DNA of 64,000 bases from positions 2,232,001 to 2,296,000 of the forward strand of contig JASGIT010000001.1 of assembly GCA_047601665.1 (NCBI GenBank). The letters run 5' to 3'. The notes beneath the pieces are model-generated. The model saw only the letters and a program-made list of their open reading frames with translations, was not told the origin of the DNA and ran no database searches. This document shows, one piece after another, positions 7,336 through 15,814 of this stretch (its first letter is position 1; each line of letters opens with the position of its first letter). Both the position numbers and the translations under genes were made by a program. This DNA comes from JASGIT01 sp047601665. Lineage in GTDB: Bacteria > Pseudomonadota > Gammaproteobacteria > Burkholderiales > Burkholderiaceae_C.

Positions 7336-9144
7336 TTGTCCGAGCAGCAACACATCGATTACGCGGGAATGGTCAACCTGATCTGGCAGCGCCAGCTCGA
7401 ATTTCCGCAGCTGTTGCAATACGCCGATCCGCTGGCCAACGCCGGGCTGCGCGGGCTGGTGGCGGTGCTGTACCAGACCTGGCTGCAGCGCCACCCCGAT
7501 TCGCCGTACAACCCCTACGCCTGGTTCAACCTGGGCGCCGTGCTGTTCAGCGACGACGACATCGCCGGCGCGGGCAAGGCCTACGAACAGGCGCTGGCCC
7601 TGGCGCCGCGCTTCGTGCAGCCGCGCTTCAACCTGGGGCTGGTGCACGAGCGCCAGGCGCGGCTGGATGACGCCATCGCACAGTGGAAGCTGGTGCAGGA
7701 ACATGCCGACCCCGCCAACCCCGGCGAGCGCCCCATCCTGATCCAGGCGCTGAACAGCCAGGCCCGCGTGCAGGAAACCCGCAAGCAGTTCGGCGACGCC
7801 ATGGACTGCCTGAACCGCAGCCTGGCGCTCGATCCGGCGCAGACCGACGTGCTGCACCACTGGATCTTCATCAAGGCCAAGCAGTGCCTATGGCCGGTGT
7901 ACGACCCGCCGCCGGGCGTGGGCGCGCAGCTGCTGCGCGACTCCACTTCGGCGCTGGCGCTGCTGGCCCTGGCGGACGACCCGGAGCGCCAGCTGGCCAT
8001 CGCCAAGGGGTATGCCGAGCGCAAGCTGCCGCACGACCTGCCCCGGCTGGCCCCCGAGGAGGGCTACCGGCACGACAAGATCCGCATCGGCTATTGCTCG
8101 TCGGACTTCTGCCTGCACCCGGTGTCCATGCTCACGGTGGAACTGCTGGAACTGCACGACCGCGAGAAGTTCGAGGTGTATGGCTTCTGCTGGTCGCCCC
8201 ACGACGGCTCGCCCCTGCGCCAGCGCGTGGTGCAGGCGTTCGACCACTACATGGGCATCCACCACCTGGACGAAGAGACCTCGGCCCGCCTGATCCGGCA
8301 GCACGAAATCGATATCCTGATCGACCTGCAGGGCCAGACCGCGGGCGCGCGTATGCACATGCTGGCCCTGCGCCCTGCGCCGGTGCAGATCACCTACCTG
8401 GGCCTGCCCGCCACCACGGGGCTGCCGTGCATCGACTACGTGATCGCCGACCGCTTCCTGATCCCCGAGGAATACGCCGGCTACTACTCGGAAAAGCCCA
8501 TCTACATGCCCGACGTGTACCAGGTGAGCGACCGCAAGCGCCTGTGCGCGCCCATTCCCACGCGCAAGGGCTGTGGCCTGCCGGCGGAGGGCTTTGTGTT
8601 CTGCTCGTTCAACAACAACTACAAATATACGCCCGAGATGTTTGCCGCGTGGATGAACATCCTGCGCCGGGTGCCCGGCAGCGTGCTGTGGCTGCTGTCG
8701 GACAACCCCTGGGCGCAGGCCAACCTGCAGCGCGAGGCGGCGGCGCACGGCCTGGCGCCCGAACGCCTCATCTTCTGCGAGCGCGCCCTGCCCGAGCAGT
8801 ACCTGGCCCGCTACGCGCTGGCCGACCTGTTCCTGGACACTTTTCCCTTCAACGCGGGCACCACCGCCAACGATGCGCTGTGGATGGGGCTGCCCGTGCT
8901 CACGCTGACGGGCCGCAGCTTCGCGGCGCGCATGGCCGGCGCCCTGCTGACGGCGGCCGAGTTGCCCCAGTTGATCACCTGCGACCTGCAAGCCTACGAA
9001 GACAAGGCGGTGGAACTCGCGACCACCCCGGGCGCGTGCCTGCGCCTGCGCGAACACCTGGAGGGCGTGCGTGCCCACGGGGTGCTGTTCGACACACCGC
9101 GCTTCGTGCGGAACCTGGAGCAGGCCCTGGCGGGTTTGGTTTGA
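7336..9144 (+). CDS. TPR-containing GT41 (O-GlcNAc transferase/SPINDLY-like) glycosyltransferase
   Basis: Protein of 602 residues. The N-terminal third holds TPR-like helices (about 57-170: WFNLGAVLFSDDDIAGAGKA, FNLGLVHERQARLDDAI). The GT41 catalytic region spans about 240-600: IRIGYCSSDFCLHPVSMLTV, IDILIDLQGQTAGAR, APVQITYLGLPATTG, FVFCSFNNNYKYTPEMFAAW, ADLFLDTFPFNAGTTANDAL. The family transfers sugar from a UDP donor to Ser/Thr of proteins in the cytoplasm. The TTG start has GGGGAAG five bases upstream; the alternative ATG is 33 bases in. Set between flagellar genes, it likely glycosylates flagellin or the adjacent Ser/Thr-rich octad protein (inference). Confidence 0.9.
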   Translation: MSEQQHIDYAGMVNLIWQRQLEFPQLLQYADPLANAGLRGLVAVLYQTWLQRHPDSPYNPYAWFNLGAVLFSDDDIAGAGKAYEQALALAPRFVQPRFNLGLVHERQARLDDAIAQWKLVQEHADPANPGERPILIQALNSQARVQETRKQFGDAMDCLNRSLALDPAQTDVLHHWIFIKAKQCLWPVYDPPPGVGAQLLRDSTSALALLALADDPERQLAIAKGYAERKLPHDLPRLAPEEGYRHDKIRIGYCSSDFCLHPVSMLTVELLELHDREKFEVYGFCWSPHDGSPLRQRVVQAFDHYMGIHHLDEETSARLIRQHEIDILIDLQGQTAGARMHMLALRPAPVQITYLGLPATTGLPCIDYVIADRFLIPEEYAGYYSEKPIYMPDVYQVSDRKRLCAPIPTRKGCGLPAEGFVFCSFNNNYKYTPEMFAAWMNILRRVPGSVLWLLSDNPWAQANLQREAAAHGLAPERLIFCERALPEQYLARYALADLFLDTFPFNAGTTANDALWMGLPVLTLTGRSFAARMAGALLTAAELPQLITCDLQAYEDKAVELATTPGACLRLREHLEGVRAHGVLFDTPRFVRNLEQALAGLV

Positions 9145-9213
9145 AGGAAATAGGCGCTCAGGCCAGAAGGGCCGTACGCTGGATGCTATCGATATAGAAG
9201 CATATTCAGCGCT

Positions 9214-9234
9214 GCCCCGCCATGAAGGCGGGGC
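9214..9234. other. Hairpin between convergent genes
   Basis: Perfect eight-pair stem, gccccgcc (9214-9221) with ggcggggc (9227-9234), five-base loop. It sits between the convergent glycosyltransferase and methyltransferase genes, seven bases before the end of the latter. No T run follows on either strand, so termination is plausible but unproven. Confidence 0.5.
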
Positions 9235-9240
9235 AATGAA

Positions 9241-9909
9241 TCAAGCCGGGCGCAGCCTGAACAGGTACTGGAAGGCCTGGGCGTCGACCACGGCTTCCTC
9301 GCCGTTGGCGCCTGCCGCCTCGGCAATGGCCCGGATGCCGTCCAGCAGCGCCTGCGGGGCCTGGGCGGGCAGCTGGCGGCTGAAGCCGTGCTCGATCTGC
9401 CAGCCTGCCTGGGTGAACATCTCGATCAGGGTGACGCGGGTGAACCAGCGCAGATGGGTGCGGTCCAGCAGGCCGGAGTCCTCGTAGCGGAACTGGCCAG
9501 TGGCCAGGCGCATTTGCACGCTCCAGTGCTGGGCGTTGGGGATGCAGACCAGCAAGCTGCCGCCGGGGTCTATGGATTCACGCACCATCCGCACGATGCG
9601 CCACGGGTCGCGCAGGTGTTCCAGGCAGTCGCCAAAAATCCAGCAGTCGCTGGGAAACAGGCTCTGGAAGGCCTCGGCGGGCATGGACTCGATGTCCGCG
9701 CCCAGGGCCTGGTCGCAGAACTGCGCGGCCACTTGCGCATAGCCGGGGTCGATGTCGATGCCGACGTAGTGGATGGACGGATGGGCCTCGCGGTAGGCGC
9801 GGGCCATGGCGCCATGCATACACCCGACCTCGACGATGCGGCGCGCATCGGCCGGAATCAGCTGCATCAGGTCGGTGTTGACGACGTTATGGGCGGGGGT
9901 TTGCTGCAT
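9241..9909 (-). CDS. Class I SAM-dependent methyltransferase
   Basis: Protein of 222 residues with a Rossmann methyltransferase fold. Motif I is IVEVGCMHGAMARAYRE (about residues 25-41), followed by the acidic strand end HYVGIDIDPGY and the post-motif CWIFGDCLEHLRDPWRIVR with GGSLLVCIPNAQHW. This is the Methyltransf_11/23 pattern seen in sugar or O-methyltransferases of surface glycan clusters. It is the last gene of a minus-strand trio with the GT2-like gene (30 bases upstream) and the TPR gene. The substrate is unknown; methylation of a flagellar glycan is an inference from position. Confidence 0.85.
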   Translation of the reverse strand: MQQTPAHNVVNTDLMQLIPADARRIVEVGCMHGAMARAYREAHPSIHYVGIDIDPGYAQVAAQFCDQALGADIESMPAEAFQSLFPSDCWIFGDCLEHLRDPWRIVRMVRESIDPGGSLLVCIPNAQHWSVQMRLATGQFRYEDSGLLDRTHLRWFTRVTLIEMFTQAGWQIEHGFSRQLPAQAPQALLDGIRAIAEAAGANGEEAVVDAQAFQYLFRLRPA

Positions 9910-9939
9910 GGGTTTTCCAGAAAATCGTTGGCGCTCGGC

Positions 9940-10647
9940 CTAGACCCAGTTTCTCCAGCCCGGGTCCAGTTGCTTGTAGAAATCGGTTTCCTCCGCCGGG
10001 CACGGGTCGTCCTTGAACCAGGGGGTGTGCTTCGCCTCGTATCCCGCCCCGGCCACGCGCAGCCCGGTAATGATGGTGGTGCCGTCGTAATACGCGGGAT
10101 TGAAAAGGTGCAGCGTGGTGTCGATGGGGGCGTTGTAGACGCCGGGCTCCACCTCCGCCTGCCAGTAGCGCGACTCGAACGCGATGACATCCAGTTCCTG
10201 CCCCGCTTCCTTGATTTTCGGGGCGGACGCTTTCAATTCATGCGGATGGGGCAGGGTCAGCGCGGCCCCCACCTTGAAGGTCCGGTATTGGTGGGTCAGG
10301 TCCAGCAGCCTGGAAACGAAATCATCCGCCAGGGCGCCCCACGTCAGATCCGGGTCGGTGTACAGGAAGGGGCAGGGGCCGAAGACGGAGGCGTATATCT
10401 TGCCGAGGAAGAAATGGCGCGGGCCCATGTTGGCGTTGTAGTACACCGGCATGACGCGCACGTCGTCCCTGATGCGGTTCAGGTAATCCACCAGCGGCGG
10501 GTAGGTGGAACCGTTGTCGAAGACCAGCAGATTCAGGAAGCCCGCGTCCAGAAACTTCGCGACGATATTCTGGAGATAGCAGTGCTGGTTGAACGAGTTG
10601 ATGACGACCGGGGTGGAGCGCCGGAGGATGAGTTCTCGGATGTCCAT
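9940..10647 (-). CDS. GT2-like / nucleotide-sugar glycosyltransferase-like protein
   Basis: Protein of 235 residues that begins MDIRELILRRSTPVVINSFN. The strand-turn TPVVINSFNQHCYLQNIVAK and LLVFDNGSTYPPLVDYL match the N-terminal nucleotide-binding half of GT-A glycosyltransferases (family 2 type: strand, then a D-N-G/S-S-T box). FLYTDPDLTW resembles the metal-binding DxD region, here DPD. It lacks a long C-terminal acceptor region, so it is short for GT2. It starts three bases after the stop of the upstream TPR gene, indicating translational coupling. Sugar and acceptor are unknown. Confidence 0.75.
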   Translation of the reverse strand: MDIRELILRRSTPVVINSFNQHCYLQNIVAKFLDAGFLNLLVFDNGSTYPPLVDYLNRIRDDVRVMPVYYNANMGPRHFFLGKIYASVFGPCPFLYTDPDLTWGALADDFVSRLLDLTHQYRTFKVGAALTLPHPHELKASAPKIKEAGQELDVIAFESRYWQAEVEPGVYNAPIDTTLHLFNPAYYDGTTIITGLRVAGAGYEAKHTPWFKDDPCPAEETDFYKQLDPGWRNWV

Positions 10648-10650
10648 GGT

Positions 10651-11724
10651 TCATGCCGCTTCAGGAAAAATCCGGGCGCGCAGCGCGGCGAAGGCGCCGA
10701 GAAAGGCGCGGTCCTTCGTCTCGTTGTACGCCAGCTTGAGCGCATCGCTGGCAATGGCTTCGTTTTGGAACTGCGCGGTGGGCAGCCCTGACCAGGCGCA
10801 CTGAAAGGTGCTGTAGGGCGCGCAGCGCCAGGGCTGGGTGGCCAGCAGCAGCGAGGCGATGCGCTCGATGATGAACACCTTGCGCGGCACGGCGCCGGGG
10901 TAGGTGGTGGGCGCGTTGGCCTGGGCGGCGGCCGGGGTGCCGTTGGCTTCGGCCACGTGGAAGATTTTTTCGCACAGCGCCAGCCACTGCCGCCAGAACG
11001 CGGGCCGCGCCACGAGGAAGTTGCTGAATACCACCTGGCGCGAGTCCATGGTCAGCGCGGCCCAGTCCACCGGGTGGCCGACCTGTGCGAGCAGCGCCTG
11101 GCAGGCTTCCAGGAAGCCGGGGTCGAAGGTGTCGCCCTGCTCGAAGACGTTGAGGAAGAACGCGCCCATGTCGGCCTGGGGGCTGAAGATGAACACATCC
11201 GCCTCGGGGCGGCTGCGGATGAAATCGATCACGCCAGCGCCGGTCAGCCCGGTCTTGCTGCTGAACTTGGGAGAGAAGAAGCCGTAGCAGGCGTTGTCGT
11301 CCAGCGCGGTGTTCAGCAGGAACTGGCGCATGGGCCAGTATTCGCGCCAGTCGGGGCGCGGGTTGGCGCTGTTGTCCAGGATGGCGATGTCCGGATCGGT
11401 CTGCGCCAGGGTTTCGGGCGACCAGGCGAGGCTGTAGAGGTGGACGTTTTCGCCCCCCCGCGCCGGGGTGGCCAGCGTGAGCGCCGCGCGGGCCGGGTCG
11501 AAACCGGGGTTTTGCGCCAGCGCCGCGGCGAAGGCCTGCCGGGCCCCGGCCAGGTCGCCGCTGTCTTTCAGCAGGACGCCCAGGTTGAAGCGGGCCGCCC
11601 AGTCCATGGGGGACTGGCTGTGCGCCAGCCACTGCCGGTAGGCCTGCGCGGCCCCCTGGCGGTCGCCCTGGGCCGCCAGGGCTTCGGCCTGGCGGGTGAT
11701 GCCGGTGATGTCGGAGGGGGTCAT
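10651..11724 (-). CDS. TPR protein with an unrecognised C-terminal domain
   Basis: Protein of 357 residues from the ATG at 11724. An in-frame TTG at 11757 would add 11 residues and has a modest AAGGG upstream, so the start is uncertain. The first 90 residues are TPR helices (QGDRQGAAQAYRQWLAHSQS, FNLGVLLKDSGDLAGARQAF). The remaining 250 residues, with IAILDNSANPRPDWREYWPM, VFIFSPQADMGAFFLNVFEQ and several conserved-looking Trp, resemble proteins of glycan clusters but fit no family I can name. It leads the trio with the GT2-like gene and the methyltransferase, downstream of fliE on the same strand. A role in surface-protein glycosylation is inferred from context only. Confidence 0.7.
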   Translation of the reverse strand: MTPSDITGITRQAEALAAQGDRQGAAQAYRQWLAHSQSPMDWAARFNLGVLLKDSGDLAGARQAFAAALAQNPGFDPARAALTLATPARGGENVHLYSLAWSPETLAQTDPDIAILDNSANPRPDWREYWPMRQFLLNTALDDNACYGFFSPKFSSKTGLTGAGVIDFIRSRPEADVFIFSPQADMGAFFLNVFEQGDTFDPGFLEACQALLAQVGHPVDWAALTMDSRQVVFSNFLVARPAFWRQWLALCEKIFHVAEANGTPAAAQANAPTTYPGAVPRKVFIIERIASLLLATQPWRCAPYSTFQCAWSGLPTAQFQNEAIASDALKLAYNETKDRAFLGAFAALRARIFPEAA

Positions 11725-11747
11725 GGAGGCCGGGGAGGTATGGGGGA

Positions 11748-11811
11748 TTTCAAGCAAAATCGGCCCTTAGCCCTTGTACAGCAAGCGCTAGCAGCTATCT
11801 TTACGGTAGCA
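11748..11811. repeat. Dispersed element, copy 2
   Basis: Read on the minus strand it runs from aagatagctgctagcgcttg to gattttgcttgaaa. These ends closely match the copy inside the uup-like gene at 43487-43543. It fills most of the gap between fliE and the TPR gene. The minus-strand TTG alternative start of the TPR gene lies inside it. Confidence 0.75.
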
Positions 11812-11819
11812 AACCAGGC

Positions 11820-12128
11820 TCACACCTGCATGTTCATGATGTCCGTATAGGCCTGCACCAGCCGGTTGCGCACCTGCAGCGTGGCCTGGAAGCCGATTTG
11901 CGCCTTCTGGATGGCCATCATGGTCTGCTCCAGGCTCACGTTGGGGTTTTCGAGTTCCACTTCGCGCTGCAGGGCGTTGGACTGGTGCTGCGCGTCGCTC
12001 ACGGATTGCAGGGCGTTGCGGAAGGCGGTGGAGAAGCCCTCCTGCGAGGCGGGCGCCTCGGCGGGCAGGTTGGCGGTGGTGCGGCGGGCCAGGCCGGGGA
12101 TGGAGAGGTTGTTGGTGTTGAAGTCCAT
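11820..12128 (-). CDS. fliE: Flagellar hook-basal body complex protein
   Basis: FliE of 102 residues, the adaptor between the MS ring and the rod. The C-terminal half is the family signature: NPNVSLEQTMMAIQKAQIGF then QATLQVRNRLVQAYTDIMNM. The N-terminus MDFNTNNLSIPGLARR is variable, as usual. GGGAG lies about seven bases before the start. It is divergent from fliF, the usual betaproteobacterial arrangement. FliE is needed before rod and hook export begins. Confidence 0.96.
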   Translation of the reverse strand: MDFNTNNLSIPGLARRTTANLPAEAPASQEGFSTAFRNALQSVSDAQHQSNALQREVELENPNVSLEQTMMAIQKAQIGFQATLQVRNRLVQAYTDIMNMQV

Positions 12129-12324
12129 GGCGGTCTCCCAAAGAGGTGTCGGATGTCGGTGAGTGATGGCGCAATCCTAGGGATACGGGGCGCGCGCAAC
12201 TGCGGAAATAGATGGACAAAGCCGCGCCTTATCGGGCGAACGCGGGCAGGGGGCTCCTCGAATAATCGGCGCACCGCCCAAGGTCCCTCTGCTGTGGGGG
12301 ATGGGCCATTTGGAAGTCAACAAG
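12129..12324. promoter_or_regulatory. Divergent fliE / fliF control region
   Basis: 196 bases between the divergent starts of fliE and fliF must hold both class-2 promoters, which in related bacteria depend on FlhDC. I see no confident -35/-10 pair, sigma-54 site or sigma-28 site, and do not assign individual sites. The call rests on gene orientation only. Confidence 0.45.
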
Positions 12325-14046
12325 ATGTCCGCAGTTGCCGAAGTCCCGATGAACGCGAACCTCCCCCAGGCGGGTGCCCCACCTGCGCCCTTGCCCGCGT
12401 GGCGCCAGCGCCTGAACGCGCTGGACAGCAAGCAGCGGCTGCGCCTGGGCGCGGGCGCCGCGCTGCTGGCCGCCGCCGTGGTGGCCGCCTGGGCGCTGAA
12501 CCGCCAGCCCGACTACCGCGTGCTCTACTCCAACCTGGGCGACAAGGATGGCGGCGCCATCGTGGCCCAGCTGGCGCAGATGAACGTGCCCTACAAGTAC
12601 ACCGAAGGCGGCGGCGCCATCATGGTGCCCACCGACCGCGTGTACGACCTGCGCCTGAAGCTCTCCACCATGGGCCTGCCCAAGGGCTCGGTGACGGGCT
12701 TCGAGCTGATGGACAACAGCAACAAGTTCGGCATCACCCAATTCCAGGAGCGGCTCAACTTCCAGCGCGGGCTTGAGGGCGAGCTCACGCGCTCCATCCA
12801 GGAACTCTCGTCGGTGCAGGGCGCGCGCGTGCACCTGGCGCTGCCCAACCAGAACGGCTTTTTCCGCGAGCAGCAGAAGCCCTCGGCCTCGGTGCTGCTG
12901 AACCTGTACCCGGGCCGCATCCTCGACCGCGCGCAGATCGCGGGCATCGTGCACCTCGTGGCCTCCAGCGTGCCGGAGCTGCAGCCTTCCGCCGTGAGCG
13001 TGCTCGACGACTCGGGCAAGCTGCTGTCCGAGTCGCCCGACGGGAGCGGCCGCGACTCCAAGATCGACCCGCAGCAGGTGCAGTACGTCAAGCAGATGGA
13101 GGACCAGTACACCCGGCGCATCCTCGACATCCTGGAGCCCGTGGTGGGCAAGAACAACGTCAAGGCCCAGGTGACGGCGGACGTGGACTTCAACCAGACC
13201 GAGCAGACGGTGGAGCAGCACCGCCCCAACCTGGAGAAAGATACCGGCGCCGTGCGCAGCCAGCAGATCCTGGAGAGCACGGGCACCCCCGGCAACCAGC
13301 CGCCCACGGGCGTGCCGGGCGCCACCAGCAACCAGCCGCCGCAGCCGGCCACCGCGCCCATCAACGGCGCCAACCCCGCGCCCACGGCGGCCAACAGCCA
13401 GATGGCCCCGGCGTCGGCCCCCGGCTCCAAGCGCGAGTCCATCACCAACTACGAGGTGGACAAGACCGTGCGCGTGACGCGCCCCGGCAGCAACAACGGC
13501 GTCATCCGCCGCATGACAGCGGCCGTGGTGGTCAACTACGCCGCCGGCACCGACGCCAAGGGCCAGCCCGAGGCCAAGCCGCTCACGCAGGCGCAGCTCG
13601 ACCAGATGACCGCCCTGGTGCGCGAGACCATCGGCTACAACAAAGACCGGGGCGACTCCGTCAACCTGATGAACGCCCCCTTCCTGGTGGACAACAAGCC
13701 CGCCGCCGAAGTGCCGCTGTGGAAGCAGCCCGAGGTGCTGGAGCTGGCCAAGTCCTGGGCCTGGCCCGTGGGCATGGTGCTGTTCGCGCTGATCGTGCTG
13801 TTCGGCCTGGTGCGCCCGGCGCTGCGCCAGCCCAAGCCGCCTGCCCTGGGCGCCGACGGCCAGCCCCTGCTGAACGCGCTGGAAGGCGACGACCTGGAGC
13901 GCCCGGCCCTGGCCGCGCCCGCCAAGCCGGGCGAACCCACGCCCGAGCAGCTGCGCCTGGAAGAGGCGCGCCGGCTGGCCAAGGAGAACCCGGTGGCGGT
14001 GGCCAACATCGTGAAGATCTGGGTGAACGGCGGAGAGACCGCGTAA
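12325..14046 (+). CDS. fliF: Flagellar MS-ring protein
   Basis: FliF of 573 residues, an inner-membrane protein that forms the MS ring on which the C ring and export gate are built. The first transmembrane segment is near 35-55 (GAGAALLAAAVVAAWALN) and the second near 472-490 (SWAWPVGMVLFALIVLFGLV). The ring-building motifs between them include RVLYSNLGDKDGGAIVAQL and ARVHLALPNQNGFFREQQKP. A Pro/Ala/Asn-rich linker sits around 330-370. The C-terminal tail, which binds FliG, ends NPVAVANIVKIWVNGGETA. The ATG at 12325 is preferred over 12301 because GGAAG lies eight bases upstream of it. Confidence 0.96.
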   Translation: MSAVAEVPMNANLPQAGAPPAPLPAWRQRLNALDSKQRLRLGAGAALLAAAVVAAWALNRQPDYRVLYSNLGDKDGGAIVAQLAQMNVPYKYTEGGGAIMVPTDRVYDLRLKLSTMGLPKGSVTGFELMDNSNKFGITQFQERLNFQRGLEGELTRSIQELSSVQGARVHLALPNQNGFFREQQKPSASVLLNLYPGRILDRAQIAGIVHLVASSVPELQPSAVSVLDDSGKLLSESPDGSGRDSKIDPQQVQYVKQMEDQYTRRILDILEPVVGKNNVKAQVTADVDFNQTEQTVEQHRPNLEKDTGAVRSQQILESTGTPGNQPPTGVPGATSNQPPQPATAPINGANPAPTAANSQMAPASAPGSKRESITNYEVDKTVRVTRPGSNNGVIRRMTAAVVVNYAAGTDAKGQPEAKPLTQAQLDQMTALVRETIGYNKDRGDSVNLMNAPFLVDNKPAAEVPLWKQPEVLELAKSWAWPVGMVLFALIVLFGLVRPALRQPKPPALGADGQPLLNALEGDDLERPALAAPAKPGEPTPEQLRLEEARRLAKENPVAVANIVKIWVNGGETA

Positions 14047-14067
14047 GCGCGGCAGGAAGGACGAACC

Positions 14068-15063
14068 ATGAACGAATCCGGCCTCAACGACGCAGCCGTG
14101 CTGCTGATGTCCCTGGGCGAAGAAGAAGCCGCCGAGGTGTTCAAGCATCTGTCGCCCAAGGAGGTGCAGAAGCTCGGCGAAACCATCGCGCGCATGTCCT
14201 CGGTGTCGCGCGACCGCATGGACGCCGTGGTCAACCGCTTCGCCGAGGACGCGGGCGCGCAGAGCCTGATCATCTCGGACACGGGCAGCTACGTGCGCTC
14301 CGTGCTCAAGCGCGCGCTGGGCGACGACAAGGCCGCGCTGCTGATCGACCGCATCCTGCAGGGCGGCGACGTGTCGGGCATCGAAAGCCTGAAGTGGATG
14401 GACCCGATCTCGGTGGCCGAACTGCTGCGCAACGAGCACCCGCAGATCATCGCGGCCATCCTGGTGCACCTGGACCCGGAGCAGTCCGCCGCCGTGCTCG
14501 GGCAGCTCACCGACCGCCAGCGCGGCGAAATCATGCTGCGCGTGGCCACGCTGGAGGGCATCCAGCCCACGGCGCTCAAGGACCTGAACGAGGTGCTGTT
14601 CAACGTGCTCTCGGGCGGCGACAAGGTGCGCAAGAGCTCGCTGGGCGGCGTGAAGGCCGCCGCCGAGATGATCAACCTGCTGCAATCGGGCATGGATGCG
14701 TCGGTGCTCGAATCCATCCGGGGCTACGACCCCGACCTGGCGCAGAAGATCATGGACAAGATGTTCGTGTTCGACGACATCGCCAAGCTCGACGATGTGG
14801 CCGTGCGCCTGGTGCTGCGCGAGGTGGCGTCCGAGACGCTCATCGTCGCGCTCAAGGCCGCCTCGACCGAGATGCGCGAGAAGATCCTCAAGAACATGTC
14901 CTCGCGCGCCGCCGAAACGCTGCGCGAAGACCTCGAATCGCGCGGCCCCATGCGCCTGTCCGAAGTGGAAGTGCAGCAGCGCGAAATCATCAAGACGGTG
15001 CGCCGCCTGGCGGAAGAAGGCCAGATAACCCTTGGCGGTGGAGCGGAAGATGCCCTCGTCTAG
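14068..15063 (+). CDS. fliG: Flagellar motor switch protein
   Basis: FliG of 331 residues, the C-ring protein that binds FliF and interacts with the stator to generate torque. The N-domain begins NDAAVLLMSLGEEEAAEVFK. The middle domain carries the EHPQ motif in LLRNEHPQIIAAILVHLDPE. The C-domain has the charged torque helix region MDKMFVFDDIAKLDDVAVRL and MREKILKNMSSRAAETLRED. Length and domain order are standard. AAGGA precedes the ATG. The 3' end overlaps fliH by 14 bases. Confidence 0.98.
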   Translation: MNESGLNDAAVLLMSLGEEEAAEVFKHLSPKEVQKLGETIARMSSVSRDRMDAVVNRFAEDAGAQSLIISDTGSYVRSVLKRALGDDKAALLIDRILQGGDVSGIESLKWMDPISVAELLRNEHPQIIAAILVHLDPEQSAAVLGQLTDRQRGEIMLRVATLEGIQPTALKDLNEVLFNVLSGGDKVRKSSLGGVKAAAEMINLLQSGMDASVLESIRGYDPDLAQKIMDKMFVFDDIAKLDDVAVRLVLREVASETLIVALKAASTEMREKILKNMSSRAAETLREDLESRGPMRLSEVEVQQREIIKTVRRLAEEGQITLGGGAEDALV

Positions 15064-15814
15064 CTATTCACGCTTCATCCCCAGCGAAGAAATCGGGGCC
15101 GGTGCCGTCACGCAGTGGCGCTTCGCGCCGGTGGATGGCAGCGGATTGCTGCCCCTGCCCCTTCCCATGGAGGCGGCGGACGACGTGGTGGTGGCCGACG
15201 AGCCCGCGCCGCCCCCGCCCGCCCCCGTGGTGGACGAGGCCGAGCACATCGCCGCGCTGCAGCACGCCAGCGAGCAGGCGCTGGCCCAGGGCCATGCCGA
15301 AGGGCAGGCCCAGGGCCGCGCCGACGCCACCCGCGAATGGCAGCAGCGCATGGACGACTACGCGGCGGGCCCGGGCCGCGACACCGCGCAGCGCATGGCG
15401 GCGCTGGTCGGCGCGCTGGATGCCAGCCTGACCGACCTGCAACAACGCATGGCGCAGGAGCTGCTGCAACTGGCCTGCGACATCGCCCGCCAGGTGGTGC
15501 GCCACGAACTCACCGCCAACCCCCAGGCCCTGCTGCCCGTGGTGCGCGAGGCGCTGGACATGCTGGTCACCGAAAGCCGCCCCGCCACCGTGCGCCTGAA
15601 CCCGCAGGACCTGGAGTACCTGCAGGCGCCGCTGCAAAAAGAATTCGCCGCCCACAAGCTGCAATGCCAGGCCGACCCCGACGTCGCGCCCGGCGGCTGC
15701 ATGGTCGAATCGGGCGGCACGGTGATCGACGGCAGCCTCGACAAGCGCTGGCGCCGCGCCGTGGCCGCGCTGGGCCTGGTCTCCGCCTGGCAGGAGGCCG
15801 CCGATGACCGCTGA
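15050..15814 (+). CDS. fliH: Flagellar export ATPase regulator
   Basis: FliH of 254 residues, the soluble stator-like regulator that binds the ATPase FliI and the C ring. It starts MPSSSYSRFIPSEEIGAG at an ATG with GGAGCGGAAG upstream, inside fliG; an in-frame TTG at 15032 is less likely. Residues about 70-100 have Gln/Ala/Gly repeats of the AxxxG type (EQALAQGHAEGQAQGRADAT), a hallmark of FliH helical pairing. The C-terminal domain has ELLQLACDIARQVVRHELTA. The last 11 bases overlap fliI. Confidence 0.94.
   Translation: MPSSSYSRFIPSEEIGAGAVTQWRFAPVDGSGLLPLPLPMEAADDVVVADEPAPPPPAPVVDEAEHIAALQHASEQALAQGHAEGQAQGRADATREWQQRMDDYAAGPGRDTAQRMAALVGALDASLTDLQQRMAQELLQLACDIARQVVRHELTANPQALLPVVREALDMLVTESRPATVRLNPQDLEYLQAPLQKEFAAHKLQCQADPDVAPGGCMVESGGTVIDGSLDKRWRRAVAALGLVSAWQEAADDR

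Noticed and set aside
4467..7355. A 962-residue reading frame opposite the octad-repeat gene
   Set aside because: The 24-base periodicity of the plus-strand repeat keeps all frames open. The frame reads as a low-complexity mirror of the repeat (QGADLGRAQ-like), without ribosome site or promoter.
11760..11815. Insertion-sequence end or attachment site between fliE and the TPR gene
   Set aside because: No transposase and no target duplication are visible, and the same sequence recurs at five other gene ends, which fits the dispersed element better.
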